DNA of 64,000 nucleotides from Vibrio chagasii (GTDB taxonomy: Bacteria; Pseudomonadota; Gammaproteobacteria; Enterobacterales; Vibrionaceae), in NCBI RefSeq assembly GCF_002954585.1, contig NZ_MSCI01000002.1, positions 125,266-189,265 on the forward strand, read 5' to 3'. Position 1 is the stretch's first letter; every line of letters begins with the position of its first letter. The notes below the pieces were generated by a model. It was given only the letters and a program-made list of their open reading frames with translations, did not search any database and was not told the origin of the DNA. A program made the position numbers and the translations under genes. Positions 28,458 through 38,009 of the stretch are shown in pieces.

Positions 28458-30261
28458 GCTCTGCCCAGCTGATTTCACGTTGTACTACACAGTTGTTGTC
28501 GATGGTTAACACGCCAGTTTCACCCGGAATGCTGTAACCTTGCACGGCTTTCATCTGTGGTAGCGCATCCATTAGGTAGTATGCATCCATACCTAACGCT
28601 TGCAGACGTTTCTGGCCGTTTGAATGTGCAGGCCATAGTTCGTTAAGCTCTTTGTTCAGCTCGCCTTTGTTTTCAACCAGCAACGGGATATCGCTGTAGA
28701 ATACACCTGTTAGGTCTTCATACTGCTTATCACCACTGTTGCTGCGTGAGTTAGAGAACAGAGCAGGTTGGCTCGCGTCTGGGTTGATCGCAACTTCAAT
28801 GAAAGGCTTGATCAGCGTTAGCTCTGAGTTCTTCGCCACGATGTAGACAGAATCGATATCACGACGACTGCGTGGCTCGGTTTCTAGGTCTAGATCAAGT
28901 AGGTTATCCATTTGCGCGATGCGCTGTTGGCTCTCTTGTAGACCGAATACCTGATTTACGTTGCGTTGAAGTTGGCGTTTGTCAGAGAAGAAGCTGATTG
29001 CCACATCGTTGTTGCTGTATTTCTTCCACTCTTCTTTAAACGCTTGCTCAACACGATCACCAAGGCGTCCCTTCGGAGCCATAATCAGTGGGTATTTATA
29101 GCCTTGAGCAAACAGGTGTTTCGCTGCTTGAGCAACCTCTTGCTCTGGTGATAGAGCGAGGTAACAAATATTGGTATCAGGTTCTAGCTGAGTTGGAATA
29201 TTAAGAGCTAGAGCTGGGATTGAATTCTCGTGGTTTTTCTGTGCTTGCTGAAGCTTAGTGATGTTGCTCTTAATCAGAGGACCAACGATAAAATCAACAT
29301 TGTTCTCTTCTAGCGTTGCTTTAATCTCAGCGGCACTTTGAACATTGGTATCCATAACCGTTAGTGTTGCATCTTCTTCGCGCTCTTTGTCGTTCATCAT
29401 CGCAAAGATGAAACCATCACGTACCAGTTGTGCTTGCTTGCCATATTTACCCGTTAGCGGTAGCAGCAGTGCAGTACTGGTTGGCTTGCTGATCTCTAAC
29501 GCTAGGATGTCAGTGATTGCTTGCGGTGTGTAAGTAGCAGCAGGGTGCTGAGGGTTTTCGGCTAACCAATCAGACAGGGTTTCCTGTAGGTTTGGAAGGT
29601 TCGAGTTAAGCGTCTTCATGTAAATAGCGAGCTGTAACCAACCGGCTAAAACGTCTTCCGTCGGCGACGTTTTTAGCTCTAGAATCTCATATTGAGAGTA
29701 GCTATTTAGATTTTGCCAAATTCGATCAGCGGTTTGCTGTTGGATCTCGTCGTTATCTTCTGCGTACTCAGAATAAAGAATAAGTTCACGACTTGCTTCG
29801 AAATACTCGCTTCGCATATCTGAAATATTCGCGCGTAGCTCGTGGTAATCTTTCCACTGCTCGTTTGGCAGTTTCCACCAAGGCTGGAAGTTTAGTTGGC
29901 TGTACGCTTGATCCGGCTGTGAGTTGTTCACCAACAGTTGAGCTCGAGCGAGTTGCCACTCTGCTTGCTGAACTTCAGTGAGCTCTTGTTTTGCTATGCG
30001 TTTAATAAGCAGAGTCGCTTGGTCAGTTTTGCCAGCTTGCACAGAAGCTTTAAGCGCCATGATTAACCAGTCGTTTTGTAGGCTTCCTTTGCTACTATCC
30101 GCTTGCATCATGTAACTTTCAGTGGATTGCACTGGATCTAGTGTAATATCAACGCTTGTTGGTGCTTGCGGACCTGAAGAACAAGCCGCCAATGTAATTG
30201 CCAATGCAATTGGAGTTAGTAAGCGTGGTACACTGAGTCTCTTATGGTTCATCGTTGCCAT
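28444..30261 (-). CDS. lpoA: Penicillin-binding protein 1A activator LpoA
   Basis: 605 residues. The lipoprotein signal ends in lipobox LAAC (Cys27), giving an outer-membrane lipoprotein. The N-terminal half is TPR-like (about 50-240) and the C-terminal half resembles a type I periplasmic binding protein (LLLPLTGKYGKQAQLVRDGF, then VDFIVGPLIKSN). LpoA reaches through the peptidoglycan to stimulate PBP1A transpeptidation. Start is the ATG at 30261; the ATG at 30252 is an alternative. First gene of the lpoA-yraN-diaA-dolP operon, as in E. coli. Confidence 0.95.
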   Translation of the reverse strand: MATMNHKRLSVPRLLTPIALAITLAACSSGPQAPTSVDITLDPVQSTESYMMQADSSKGSLQNDWLIMALKASVQAGKTDQATLLIKRIAKQELTEVQQAEWQLARAQLLVNNSQPDQAYSQLNFQPWWKLPNEQWKDYHELRANISDMRSEYFEASRELILYSEYAEDNDEIQQQTADRIWQNLNSYSQYEILELKTSPTEDVLAGWLQLAIYMKTLNSNLPNLQETLSDWLAENPQHPAATYTPQAITDILALEISKPTSTALLLPLTGKYGKQAQLVRDGFIFAMMNDKEREEDATLTVMDTNVQSAAEIKATLEENNVDFIVGPLIKSNITKLQQAQKNHENSIPALALNIPTQLEPDTNICYLALSPEQEVAQAAKHLFAQGYKYPLIMAPKGRLGDRVEQAFKEEWKKYSNNDVAISFFSDKRQLQRNVNQVFGLQESQQRIAQMDNLLDLDLETEPRSRRDIDSVYIVAKNSELTLIKPFIEVAINPDASQPALFSNSRSNSGDKQYEDLTGVFYSDIPLLVENKGELNKELNELWPAHSNGQKRLQALGMDAYYLMDALPQMKAVQGYSIPGETGVLTIDNNCVVQREISWAEHGAF

Positions 30262-30322
30262 GAGTTCTTTAAATTCCGTATAAATTTGTATCTATATTAA
30301 TCGTTGAAGTGATGGTAAACAA

Positions 30323-31189
30323 ATGACAGATAACAAAACCTTGCTCACAGAGAGCCCAACTCTCTACATTGTGCCTACCCCAATCGGAAATTTGGGAGAT
30401 ATCACTCAAAGAGCAATTGAAATTTTATCAAGTGTCGATGTTATTGCAGCCGAAGACACACGCCACACGGGTAAGCTGCTTGCTCACTTCAATATATCAA
30501 CCAGAACGTTCGCTTTACATGATCATAATGAACAAACTAAAGCTCAAGTTCTAGTCGAAAAGTTATTAGAAGGTCAGTCTATCGCATTAGTCTCTGATGC
30601 GGGTACACCTTTAATCAGTGACCCAGGTTACCATCTTGTATCACAATGTCGTCAAGCGGGTGTGAGAGTTGTGCCACTTCCTGGTGCATGTGCGGTGATT
30701 ACCGCGTTAAGTGCGTCAGGTTTACCGTCGGATCGCTTTAGCTTTGAAGGCTTCTTACCGCCTAAGAGTAAAGGTCGTAAAGATAAGTTCCTAGAGATCG
30801 CAAAAGCAGAGCGCACGTGCATCTTCTACGAATCACCGCACCGTATTTCTGACTCTCTTCAAGATATGCTTGAGATTTTAGGCCCTGACCGTGAAGTTGT
30901 GTTGGCGCGTGAGTTAACTAAGACTTTCGAAACTATTCAAGGCCTGCCTCTTGGTGAGCTGATTGATTGGATTGAAGAGGACGCAAACCGTAAGCGCGGC
31001 GAGATGGTTCTTTTGATTCATGGCCACCGTGAAGAAGCGAGCACAGAACTACCAGATGAAGCGACTCGCACGCTGGGAATTCTGACCAAAGAACTGCCTC
31101 TTAAAAAAGCGGCGGCAATGACAGCAGAAATCTATAACCTGAAAAAGAACGCACTGTACAAATGGGGCCTAGAGCACTTGGATGGCTAA
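30323..31189 (+). CDS. rsmI: 16S rRNA 2'-O-ribose C1402 methyltransferase RsmI
   Basis: 288 residues of the tetrapyrrole methylase fold. [50 protein letters not shown] and [20 protein letters not shown] are the SAM- and substrate-binding signatures. It methylates the ribose of C1402 in the ribosomal P site. Divergent from lpoA over 61 bp. Confidence 0.96.
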   Translation: MTDNKTLLTESPTLYIVPTPIGNLGDITQRAIEILSSVDVIAAEDTRHTGKLLAHFNISTRTFALHDHNEQTKAQVLVEKLLEGQSIALVSDAGTPLISDPGYHLVSQCRQAGVRVVPLPGACAVITALSASGLPSDRFSFEGFLPPKSKGRKDKFLEIAKAERTCIFYESPHRISDSLQDMLEILGPDREVVLARELTKTFETIQGLPLGELIDWIEEDANRKRGEMVLLIHGHREEASTELPDEATRTLGILTKELPLKKAAAMTAEIYNLKKNALYKWGLEHLDG

Positions 31190-31216
31190 TGCTTCTATAG
31201 TGATCTAACGCTGATG

Positions 31217-31313
31217 CAGATAAAAGAGCCCGCAATGAATATCTTTTATCTGTATCTCTTATCACAGCACTCTAATCCGCTCTTAGCTCTTAGCTCTTAG
31301 CTCTTAGCTCTTT
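31217..31313. repeat. Inverted repeat and GCTCTTA heptamer array between rsmI and rnpB
   Basis: The 250-bp gap has no gene. An 11-bp perfect inverted repeat CAGATAAAAGA / TCTTTTATCTG (31217-31227 and 31242-31252) has a 14-nt loop and no T run. It is followed by four exact and one near copy of GCTCTTA (31279-31313), a short tandem repeat likely to vary by slippage. Confidence 0.7.
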
Positions 31314-31402
31314 TCTCATCTCGAATCTCGCCACTCGCATCCGCTCTTTAGGTCAATTCCCCATCAGTTAATCATTGGTTTGCAGCATATTTGTGATCTC
31401 GC

Positions 31403-31429
31403 TAGACACTGCACACTAATCTCTATACA
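31403..31429 (+). promoter_or_regulatory. Candidate rnpB promoter
   Basis: TAGACA (31403-31408) and TATACA (31424-31429) are 15 bp apart, and the P1 helix of RNase P RNA begins 11 nt after the -10, a suitable start distance. Confidence 0.5.
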
Positions 31430-31439
31430 ATCCGCCCTC

Positions 31440-31879
31440 GGAGTTGAACGGGTAATCGCTGCTTTGCTGATGTCCTTCGGGAGACTGACGTTGAGGTCCT
31501 TCGGGAAACTGACGTTGAAGTCCTTCGGGAGACTGGCAGAGGGGAGGAACGTCCGGGCTCCATAGAGCAGGGTGCCAGATAACGTCTGGGGGGCGCGAGC
31601 CCACGACAAGTGCAGCAGAGAGAAGACCGCCGATGGCCTCATTTCTTCGGAAGGGGCACAGGTAAGGCTGAAAGGGTGCGGTAAGAGCGCACCGTGCGAC
31701 TGGTAACAGTTCGTAGCAAGGTAAACTCCACCCGGAGCAAGATCAAATAGGCCCTCACATTGCGTTGCTCGCGTATGGGGGCGGGTAGATTGCTTGAGCC
31801 TGTGAGCGATTGCAGGCCTAGACGAATGGTTACCGCCGCGCAAGCGGAACAGAACCCGGCGTATGTGTCAACTCCACCC
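31440..31879 (+). ncRNA. rnpB: RNase P RNA (class A), with an expanded P3 region
   Basis: Closely matches E. coli M1 RNA: GTCCGGGCTCCATAG (P4 5' strand and beyond), CAGGGTGCCAG, ACCGCCGATGGCC, GGTAAGGCTGAAAGGGTGCG, CGGTAAACTCCACCCGGAGC, TGCTTGAGCC and ACAGAACCCGGC (P4 3' strand). The ends pair as P1: GGAGTTGA (31440-31447) with TCAACTCC (31868-31875), followed by ACCC. The RNA is about 440 nt against 377 in E. coli. Most of the excess is three tandem 24-nt units at 31469-31540, between P1/P2 and P4 where P3 belongs. With RnpA protein it removes tRNA 5' leaders. Exact ends are inferred from P1. Confidence 0.95.
31469..31540 (+). repeat. Three tandem 24-nt units within rnpB
   Basis: Units start at 31469, 31493 and 31517. 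Each contains GTCCTTCGGGA, a UCC-UUCG-GGA tetraloop hairpin, followed by GACTGACGTT (or near). Units 1 and 2 differ at two positions; unit 3 diverges at its end (GGCAGA), where it pairs back to CTGC at 31459-31462. Confidence 0.9.
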
Positions 31880-31887
31880 ATTTTAAG

Positions 31888-31924
31888 AACCCATCATTAC
31901 TTAACGGTAGTGATGGGTTTTTTG
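31888..31924 (+). terminator. Rho-independent terminator after rnpB
   Basis: AACCCATCATTAC (31888-31900) pairs with GTAGTGATGGGTT (31907-31919, one T-G wobble), loop TTAACG, then a T run. Confidence 0.92.
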
Positions 31925-31931
31925 CTTTATA

Positions 31932-31962
31932 TTGACGTAAATTATTTAGATTTCCTTAAAAT
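31932..31962 (+). promoter_or_regulatory. Possible promoter at the head of the dcw cluster
   Basis: TTGACG (31932-31937) is followed by TAAAAT (31957-31962) at 19 bp, or TTAAAA at 18 bp, about 145 bp before rsmH. The leader contains TTGGG and CCCAA inverted near 31982-32000. No mraZ reading frame is present. Confidence 0.4.
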
Positions 31963-32107
31963 CCGTCATCTTGGTATGAGCTTGGGTCAAAAATTCCCAA
32001 AGCCTGTACACAATATGGTGGAGATACAGCGTGAAATCAGTACACTAAAACGTTAACAGAACAAATTATTGCCGAACTAATGGCTCAATCCACTCACTGA
32101 GAAGACT

Positions 32108-33058
32108 ATGACAGAAGCATTCAAACATATTTCAGTATTGCTTAACGAATCTATTGACGGACTTGCGATCAAACCTGACGGTACCTACATCGATGGTACT
32201 TTTGGCCGTGGTGGTCACAGCCGTACAATCCTGTCTAAACTGGGCGAGAATGGACGACTATTTAGTATCGACCGCGATCCACAAGCGATTGCAGAAGCAC
32301 AAAAAATTGATGACCCTCGCTTTACTATCATCCACGGCCCATTCTCTGGTATGGCTGAGTACGCTGAGCGTTATGATTTAGTGGGTAAGGTTGACGGTGT
32401 TCTACTGGATTTAGGTGTTTCTTCTCCGCAACTTGATGACGCTGAACGTGGCTTCAGTTTCATGAAAGATGGCCCGCTGGATATGCGTATGGACCCAACT
32501 TCGGGCATCCCTGTATCTCAGTGGTTACTAGAAGCCGATCTTGATGACATCACTTGGGTGATTCGTGAGTTCGGTGAAGACAAGCACGCTCGTCGTATCG
32601 CAAAAGGCATCATTGCTTATCAAGAAAACGAAGAGAGTGAGCCGCTAACTCGCACTGGTCAGTTAGCTAAGCTTATCTCTGATGTAGCACCAAAAAGCTT
32701 CAAAGAGAAAAAGCACCCTGCAACACGTGCTTTCCAAGCATTCCGTATCTACATTAACAGTGAACTGGAAGAGATCGATACGGCACTAAAAGGTGCAGCA
32801 AGCATTCTTGCTCCAGAAGGTCGCCTGTCTGTTATTAGCTTCCACTCACTTGAAGACCGTATGGTGAAGCGTTTTATCCGTAAAGAGAGCCAAGGCCCGC
32901 AAGTGCCTCACGGTCTCCCTTTAACGGAAGAGCAGATCAAAGCACTAGGCAGTGCTGTTCTTAAGCCGGTAGGCAAAGCGATAAAACCATCGAAAGGCGA
33001 AGTGGATGAGAACACTCGTTCACGTAGCTCAGTATTACGAATCGCAGAAAAGCTATAG
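32108..33058 (+). CDS. rsmH: 16S rRNA m4C1402 methyltransferase RsmH (MraW)
   Basis: 316 residues. SAM-binding [39 protein letters not shown] and the late [13 protein letters not shown] are family signatures. It N4-methylates C1402 of 16S rRNA, the same nucleotide whose ribose is methylated by RsmI encoded just upstream. First gene of the dcw cluster here; ATG at 32108 with GAGAAG. Confidence 0.97.
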   Translation: MTEAFKHISVLLNESIDGLAIKPDGTYIDGTFGRGGHSRTILSKLGENGRLFSIDRDPQAIAEAQKIDDPRFTIIHGPFSGMAEYAERYDLVGKVDGVLLDLGVSSPQLDDAERGFSFMKDGPLDMRMDPTSGIPVSQWLLEADLDDITWVIREFGEDKHARRIAKGIIAYQENEESEPLTRTGQLAKLISDVAPKSFKEKKHPATRAFQAFRIYINSELEEIDTALKGAASILAPEGRLSVISFHSLEDRMVKRFIRKESQGPQVPHGLPLTEEQIKALGSAVLKPVGKAIKPSKGEVDENTRSRSSVLRIAEKL

Positions 33059-33061
33059 TCA

Positions 33062-33379
33062 ATGAAGACCTCCAAGCCGAACTTAGCCAAGATAATATTT
33101 TTTGATTTGATCTCCGTGGGTAAACTCCCATTGGTGTTGCTTATCTGTATCTTCGCGAGCGCGATGGGGGTCGTTCTCACGACACACATGTCACGTCAGG
33201 CAATCACGCAAAAAGACATGGCATTGAGTGAGCGTGAGCAGCTTGATAATGAATGGCGAAATTTAATGCTTGAAGAGACGGCTCTGGCTGAACACAGTCG
33301 CGTTCAAGCATCGGCAAAACGAGAGCTAGACATGAAACGTCCAGACTCCGACAAAGAAGTTGTGATCACACTGAAATGA
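33062..33379 (+). CDS. ftsL: Cell division protein FtsL
   Basis: 105 residues, bitopic: a short cytoplasmic N-terminus, one membrane segment (about 20-38, LPLVLLICIFASAMGVVLTTH) and a periplasmic coiled coil (SEREQLDNEWRNLMLEETALAEHSRVQ). Identity rests on architecture plus position between rsmH and ftsI. It joins FtsB and FtsQ in the complex that activates FtsWI. Ends in a 4-bp overlap with ftsI. Confidence 0.93.
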   Translation: MKTSKPNLAKIIFFDLISVGKLPLVLLICIFASAMGVVLTTHMSRQAITQKDMALSEREQLDNEWRNLMLEETALAEHSRVQASAKRELDMKRPDSDKEVVITLK

Positions 33380-35133
33380 CCGGAAAAAAGGAAAAAGCAC
33401 CCGCGAAAGCCGTTAAGAAACCAACGAAAGAGCGAGTGAAGAGCGAAAAGGACTCGGATCCAATTCTGATTAAATGGCGTTTCAACGTCGTTATTGCTTT
33501 TGTGTTGGTTGCCTTTTCTGTACTAGTCGGTCGTGTGGCTTACATCCAAGTCATTGAACCAGATAACTTAATTCGTCAGGGCGACCTTCGTTCTGTACGT
33601 GTTAAGGCTATTCCTTCTGCCCGCGGTATCATTTCTGACCGCAATGGCGAACCACTTGCTGTGAGTGTGCCTGTTGAAGCGGTATGGGCTGACCCGAAAA
33701 CCATCTTCGATAAAAATGGCATGGCCCAAATTGATCGTTGGTATGCACTAGCTGATGTACTCGGCTTAGATCGACAATCAATGATCAACAAGATCTCCAG
33801 CGACAAATCCCGTCGTTTTATCTACCTACAAAGACAAGTTAGCCCCGCGATGGCGAAATACATCCGCGACTTAAAGCTGGTGGGTATTGGTCTTAAAGCA
33901 GAATCTCGTCGTTATTATCCTGCCGGTGAAGTCAGCGCGCATCTTATTGGTGTGACCGGAATTGACGGACACGGCCTAGAAGGTGTCGAGCGCAGCTACG
34001 ATAAGTGGCTAACGGGTGAAGCAGGTAAACGTACAATCCGTAAAGACCGTTACGGGCGAGTAGTTGAAAACATTGCACTAGAAGAGCGTGAAGAAGGTAA
34101 ACCACTCGAATTAACTATCGATCAGCGCTTACAAGCCATCGCTTATCGAGCGATTAAACAGGCGGTAGCCGATCACAAGGCGACATCTGGTTCTGCAATC
34201 TTGTTAGATGTGAAAACAGGTGCGGTTTTGGCCATGGTCAACGCGCCGTCTTACAACCCAAACAATCGTGCTGATTTACAAAGCTTTAAGATGCGTAACC
34301 GCGTGATCACCGATGCTTTTGAACCTGGTTCGACGGTTAAGCCTTTTGTCGTTCTAGCGGCTCTCGAAAATGGCACCGCAGATGCTGATACTGTGATTGA
34401 TACGGGGAACGGCATCATGCAAATCGGTGGTAGCCGTGTACGTGATACTTCCAAGGTTGGTAAGGCAGACTTGGCGTTAATCCTTAAGAAGTCGAGTAAC
34501 ATCGGTGTGGCGAAATTAGCACTGGATATGCCGCTTGAAGCGCTACTGGGTATGTACAGTTCAGTTGGTCTTGGTGAGATGTCTGGGCTGAACCTAGTCG
34601 GTGAAACCGCCGGTATTTTCCCGAACCGTCGACGCTGGTCTAAGTTTGAAATCGCGACCTTATCATTTGGTTACGGCCTAGCGATTACTCCGCTTCAATT
34701 AGCTCATGCCTATGCGACGTTAGCGAATCATGGTGTTTACGAACCTATTCATATCGTTAAAAGCAACGACCAAGATTTCTCAAAACAGATCATCAAGCGC
34801 GAAAATGCTGAGTTGGTTTTGAACATGTTAGAAGGCGTAACCCAAAAGGGCGGTACAGCGACAAGAGCTGCCGTGCCGGGTTACCGAGTAGCAGCAAAAA
34901 CAGGTACATCTAGAAAAGCGATTTCCGGTGGTTATGGAGACGAGTACTTCGCCTATACCGCTGGTGTTGCTCCGGTGAGTGATCCAAGAGTCTCTTTGGT
35001 TGTGATGATCAATGAACCTCAAGGTGACCTCTACTATGGTGGCTCGGTCGCAGCCCCTGTTTTTTCTGAAATCATGAAGGGCGCACTGCAAATTCTGAAC
35101 GTCCCTGCTGATGAAAACAAGTTTCAAGAATAG
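33376..35133 (+). CDS. ftsI: Septal peptidoglycan transpeptidase FtsI (PBP3)
   Basis: 585 residues. One membrane anchor (about 36-55), a pedestal/dimerisation domain with RGIISDRNGEPLAVS, and a class B transpeptidase domain whose motifs are Ser319 in STVK, SSN near 373-375 and KTGTS from Lys508. It cross-links septal murein with FtsW and is the target of cephalexin and aztreonam. A Lys-rich cytoplasmic tail precedes the anchor. Confidence 0.97.
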   Translation: MTGKKEKAPAKAVKKPTKERVKSEKDSDPILIKWRFNVVIAFVLVAFSVLVGRVAYIQVIEPDNLIRQGDLRSVRVKAIPSARGIISDRNGEPLAVSVPVEAVWADPKTIFDKNGMAQIDRWYALADVLGLDRQSMINKISSDKSRRFIYLQRQVSPAMAKYIRDLKLVGIGLKAESRRYYPAGEVSAHLIGVTGIDGHGLEGVERSYDKWLTGEAGKRTIRKDRYGRVVENIALEEREEGKPLELTIDQRLQAIAYRAIKQAVADHKATSGSAILLDVKTGAVLAMVNAPSYNPNNRADLQSFKMRNRVITDAFEPGSTVKPFVVLAALENGTADADTVIDTGNGIMQIGGSRVRDTSKVGKADLALILKKSSNIGVAKLALDMPLEALLGMYSSVGLGEMSGLNLVGETAGIFPNRRRWSKFEIATLSFGYGLAITPLQLAHAYATLANHGVYEPIHIVKSNDQDFSKQIIKRENAELVLNMLEGVTQKGGTATRAAVPGYRVAAKTGTSRKAISGGYGDEYFAYTAGVAPVSDPRVSLVVMINEPQGDLYYGGSVAAPVFSEIMKGALQILNVPADENKFQE

Positions 35134-35151
35134 AGCTAATCAGGATTCAAT

Positions 35152-36636
35152 ATGAGTAATAGCCTCACGCTGTCATCTTTACTTTCTCCTTGGGGAGATT
35201 TTAGTGCTCCCGAGTTAGCGTCGATTGCGGTTGAGCAATTGGAGCTCGACAGTCGTGCCATCAAGGACGGTGATATTTTTGTTGCCATTGTAGGGCATGC
35301 CGTCGATGGTCGTCGCTTTATCGACAAAGCCGTTGCTCAGGGCGCAAAGGCGGTTATTGCACAAGCCAGCGATGACAAAGTGCACGGCTCGGTTGAATGG
35401 TTAGATGCAGTGCCGGTGGTTTATGTATCGGAGCTAAATGTAATCCTCTCAGAACTGGCGGGTCGTATTTACTCTTCTCAAGCAACCAAGCTTATTGGCG
35501 TTACTGGCACCAATGGCAAAACTACTATCACTCAATTGATTGCTCAGTGGCTAGACCTAGTCGGCCAACGCTCTGCGGTAATGGGCACAACGGGTAATGG
35601 CTTTCTAGACAACCTTAAAACGGCGGCTAATACGACCGGTAGTGCGATTGAAATACAACGTACACTGAGTGAGTTGGCTGAAGAAAACGCCGTCTACACC
35701 GCGATGGAAATCTCTTCTCATGGTTTGGTTCAAGGCCGAGTTAAGGCGTTGGACTTTGAGGTTGGTGTATTTACCAACTTGAGCCGTGACCACTTGGATT
35801 ACCACGACACGATGGAAGAGTACGCTCTAGCTAAGAAGAGCTTGTTTACTCAGCATAAGTGTAAGCATGCTGTGATTAATGTGGACGATGAAGTCGGTAA
35901 AGCTTGGATGGCAGATCTGTCTAATGCAGTAGCGGTTTCATTGCTTCCATTAGCGGGCTACCAGCAGTCAGTGTGGGCATCGGATGTTGCTTATGCTGAG
36001 ACAGGTATCAAACTCGCTTTTGATGGTAGCTGGGGGCAGGGACAACTGTCTGTTCCTTTAATTGGCCAGTTCAACGCCTCAAATGTATTGGTTGCTTTCG
36101 CGACATTACTTTCACTAGGCATCGACAAGCAAACCTTGATCGACACAGCACCTCAACTGCAACCAGTTATTGGTCGCATGGAATTGTTCCAAGTACCAAA
36201 CAAAGCCAAAGTAGTGGTCGATTATGCGCATACACCAGACGCACTAGAGAAAGCATTAGCAGCACTACGAGTTCACTGCTCTGGAAAGCTATGGGCAATC
36301 TTTGGCTGCGGTGGTGATCGAGATACCGGCAAGCGCCCTATGATGGCAGTGACCGCAGAGCAGTTCGCCGACAAAATTATTATTTCAGATGACAACCCTC
36401 GCAGCGAAGATCCTGCATTGATTGTTAAAGACATGCTGGCAGGTTTAAGTGAGCCTGAAGTCGCCTTTGTTGAGCACGATCGCTATCAGGCGGTTAAGTT
36501 TGCTTTAGAGCAGGCGGGTAATAACGACATTATTCTTCTGGCAGGTAAAGGCCACGAGGATTACCAAGTATTGAAAGACGAAACTATCCACTATTCGGAT
36601 CGAGAGTCTGCGCTACAACTTTTAGGTATTTCATAA
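35152..36636 (+). CDS. murE: UDP-MurNAc-tripeptide synthetase MurE
   Basis: 494 residues. The Mur ligase P-loop is [10 protein letters not shown], and [25 protein letters not shown] and the C-terminal DNPR (about 414-417) are conserved. DNPR indicates meso-diaminopimelate as the added amino acid, fitting a Gram-negative wall and the dapB gene nearby. Stop overlaps the murF ATG by one base. Confidence 0.97.
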   Translation: MSNSLTLSSLLSPWGDFSAPELASIAVEQLELDSRAIKDGDIFVAIVGHAVDGRRFIDKAVAQGAKAVIAQASDDKVHGSVEWLDAVPVVYVSELNVILSELAGRIYSSQATKLIGVTGTNGKTTITQLIAQWLDLVGQRSAVMGTTGNGFLDNLKTAANTTGSAIEIQRTLSELAEENAVYTAMEISSHGLVQGRVKALDFEVGVFTNLSRDHLDYHDTMEEYALAKKSLFTQHKCKHAVINVDDEVGKAWMADLSNAVAVSLLPLAGYQQSVWASDVAYAETGIKLAFDGSWGQGQLSVPLIGQFNASNVLVAFATLLSLGIDKQTLIDTAPQLQPVIGRMELFQVPNKAKVVVDYAHTPDALEKALAALRVHCSGKLWAIFGCGGDRDTGKRPMMAVTAEQFADKIIISDDNPRSEDPALIVKDMLAGLSEPEVAFVEHDRYQAVKFALEQAGNNDIILLAGKGHEDYQVLKDETIHYSDRESALQLLGIS

Positions 36637-38009
36637 TGATTGATGTATCACTCGAGCAGATCTGCTCAGCGGTGAACGGCCAGCTGATAGAGGCTGGCAA
36701 ATCGAGCAATAGTTTGATCAATGCGGTTTCTACCGACACGCGCACTGTTGAAGAAGGTGCATTGTTTGTTGCTCTTGTTGGTGAACGTTTTGATGCGCAT
36801 GATTTTTGCGGTCAGGCTGTTGAGGCTAATGCGAGTGCGTTATTAGTCGAACGAAAACTTGACCTAAATATTACTCAAGTTGTTGTTGAAGACACTAAAC
36901 TTGCTTTAGGTCAGCTAAGTGCTTGGATTCATGAGCAATGTAACGTTCCAACTATGGCGATTACAGGAAGCTGCGGCAAGACAACTGTAAAAGAGATGGT
37001 TGCGAGCATTTTGCAGCAACGTGGAAAGGTGCTGTTTACAGCAGGCAACTTCAATAATGATATTGGGGTACCGTTAACTCTGTTACGCAGTGAGTCAAGT
37101 GATGATTACGCGGTGATCGAATTGGGTGCCAATCACATCGGTGAAATTGCCTACACCACTCAGCTTGTTAAACCACAGGTTGCGTTGGTGAACAATGTCG
37201 CGGCAGCACACTTAGAAGGTTTTGGTTCTATCGATGGTGTGAAGCAAGCTAAAGGCGAAATTTTTCAGGGGCTTGCTGCTGGTGATACTGCTATTGTTAA
37301 CCTAGAGAGCAATGGCGGTGATTTCTGGAATGATGTGCTTGCAGATAAAAGCGTGCTGACTTTTTCTGAAAGTGATGATGCTGCAGATTACTTTGCGACG
37401 AATATTCGCATCAATGAGCAGGGTGAAGCTTGCTTTGATATGCAGACTCCGCAAGGTGCTATCGATGTCGAACTTGGCATTATTGGTCAGCACAATGTAG
37501 CAAACGCATTAGCCGCAGCAGCACTGAGTATTCAATTCGGTGCCACGCTTGAAGAAATTAAAAGCGGTTTAGCGAATCTAATCTCTGTTAAAGGCCGAGT
37601 TGAGGTTCAACAATTAAGTCAGAATATCAAGCTGATAGATGACAGTTACAACGCCAGCGTACCGGCAATGAAGGCTGCAGCTAAATTGCTGTCGAGCTTC
37701 ACTGGTCAGCGTTGGTTGATTTTAGGCAATATGGCTGAATTAGGCGATGAAAGCCTTGCACTTCACCGTCAAGTCGGTGAATATGCTGCCCCATTCGCTT
37801 TTGAGTATGTACTCACTTACGGTGATGACACCAAGGTGATTAGTGAAGTGTGTAATGGCACTCACTTTGCAACGCACGAAGCGATGATCGCGCACATAGA
37901 GCAGCACTTGAGCTTGCCAGAAAACGCGCCACATACCTTGTTGGTAAAAGGCGCTAATAGTGCAGGAATGAGTAAAATAGCCGCTGCTTTAAAGGAGAAC
38001 TTTTCATGA
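36636..38009 (+). CDS. murF: UDP-MurNAc-tripeptide:D-Ala-D-Ala ligase MurF
   Basis: 457 residues. P-loop [11 protein letters not shown], then [24 protein letters not shown] and [12 protein letters not shown] are MurF signatures. It adds D-Ala-D-Ala to complete the pentapeptide precursor. The D-Ala-D-Ala ligase gene itself is not in this cluster. Overlaps mraY by 4 bp. Confidence 0.96.
   Translation: MIDVSLEQICSAVNGQLIEAGKSSNSLINAVSTDTRTVEEGALFVALVGERFDAHDFCGQAVEANASALLVERKLDLNITQVVVEDTKLALGQLSAWIHEQCNVPTMAITGSCGKTTVKEMVASILQQRGKVLFTAGNFNNDIGVPLTLLRSESSDDYAVIELGANHIGEIAYTTQLVKPQVALVNNVAAAHLEGFGSIDGVKQAKGEIFQGLAAGDTAIVNLESNGGDFWNDVLADKSVLTFSESDDAADYFATNIRINEQGEACFDMQTPQGAIDVELGIIGQHNVANALAAAALSIQFGATLEEIKSGLANLISVKGRVEVQQLSQNIKLIDDSYNASVPAMKAAAKLLSSFTGQRWLILGNMAELGDESLALHRQVGEYAAPFAFEYVLTYGDDTKVISEVCNGTHFATHEAMIAHIEQHLSLPENAPHTLLVKGANSAGMSKIAAALKENFS

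Noticed and set aside
31279-31313. Tandem GCTCTTA units as a CRISPR or VNTR gene element
   Set aside because: Units are contiguous 7-mers without spacers and not in a coding frame; just a simple repeat.
31469-31540. The 24-nt repeats as a CRISPR-like array
   Set aside because: No spacers; they lie inside rnpB and are explained as an expanded RNA arm.
31364-31843. A minus-strand open frame of about 160 codons, and a plus-strand frame near 31760-32056
   Set aside because: Both lie over the RNase P RNA gene or its terminator; the sequence is explained by conserved RNA structure.
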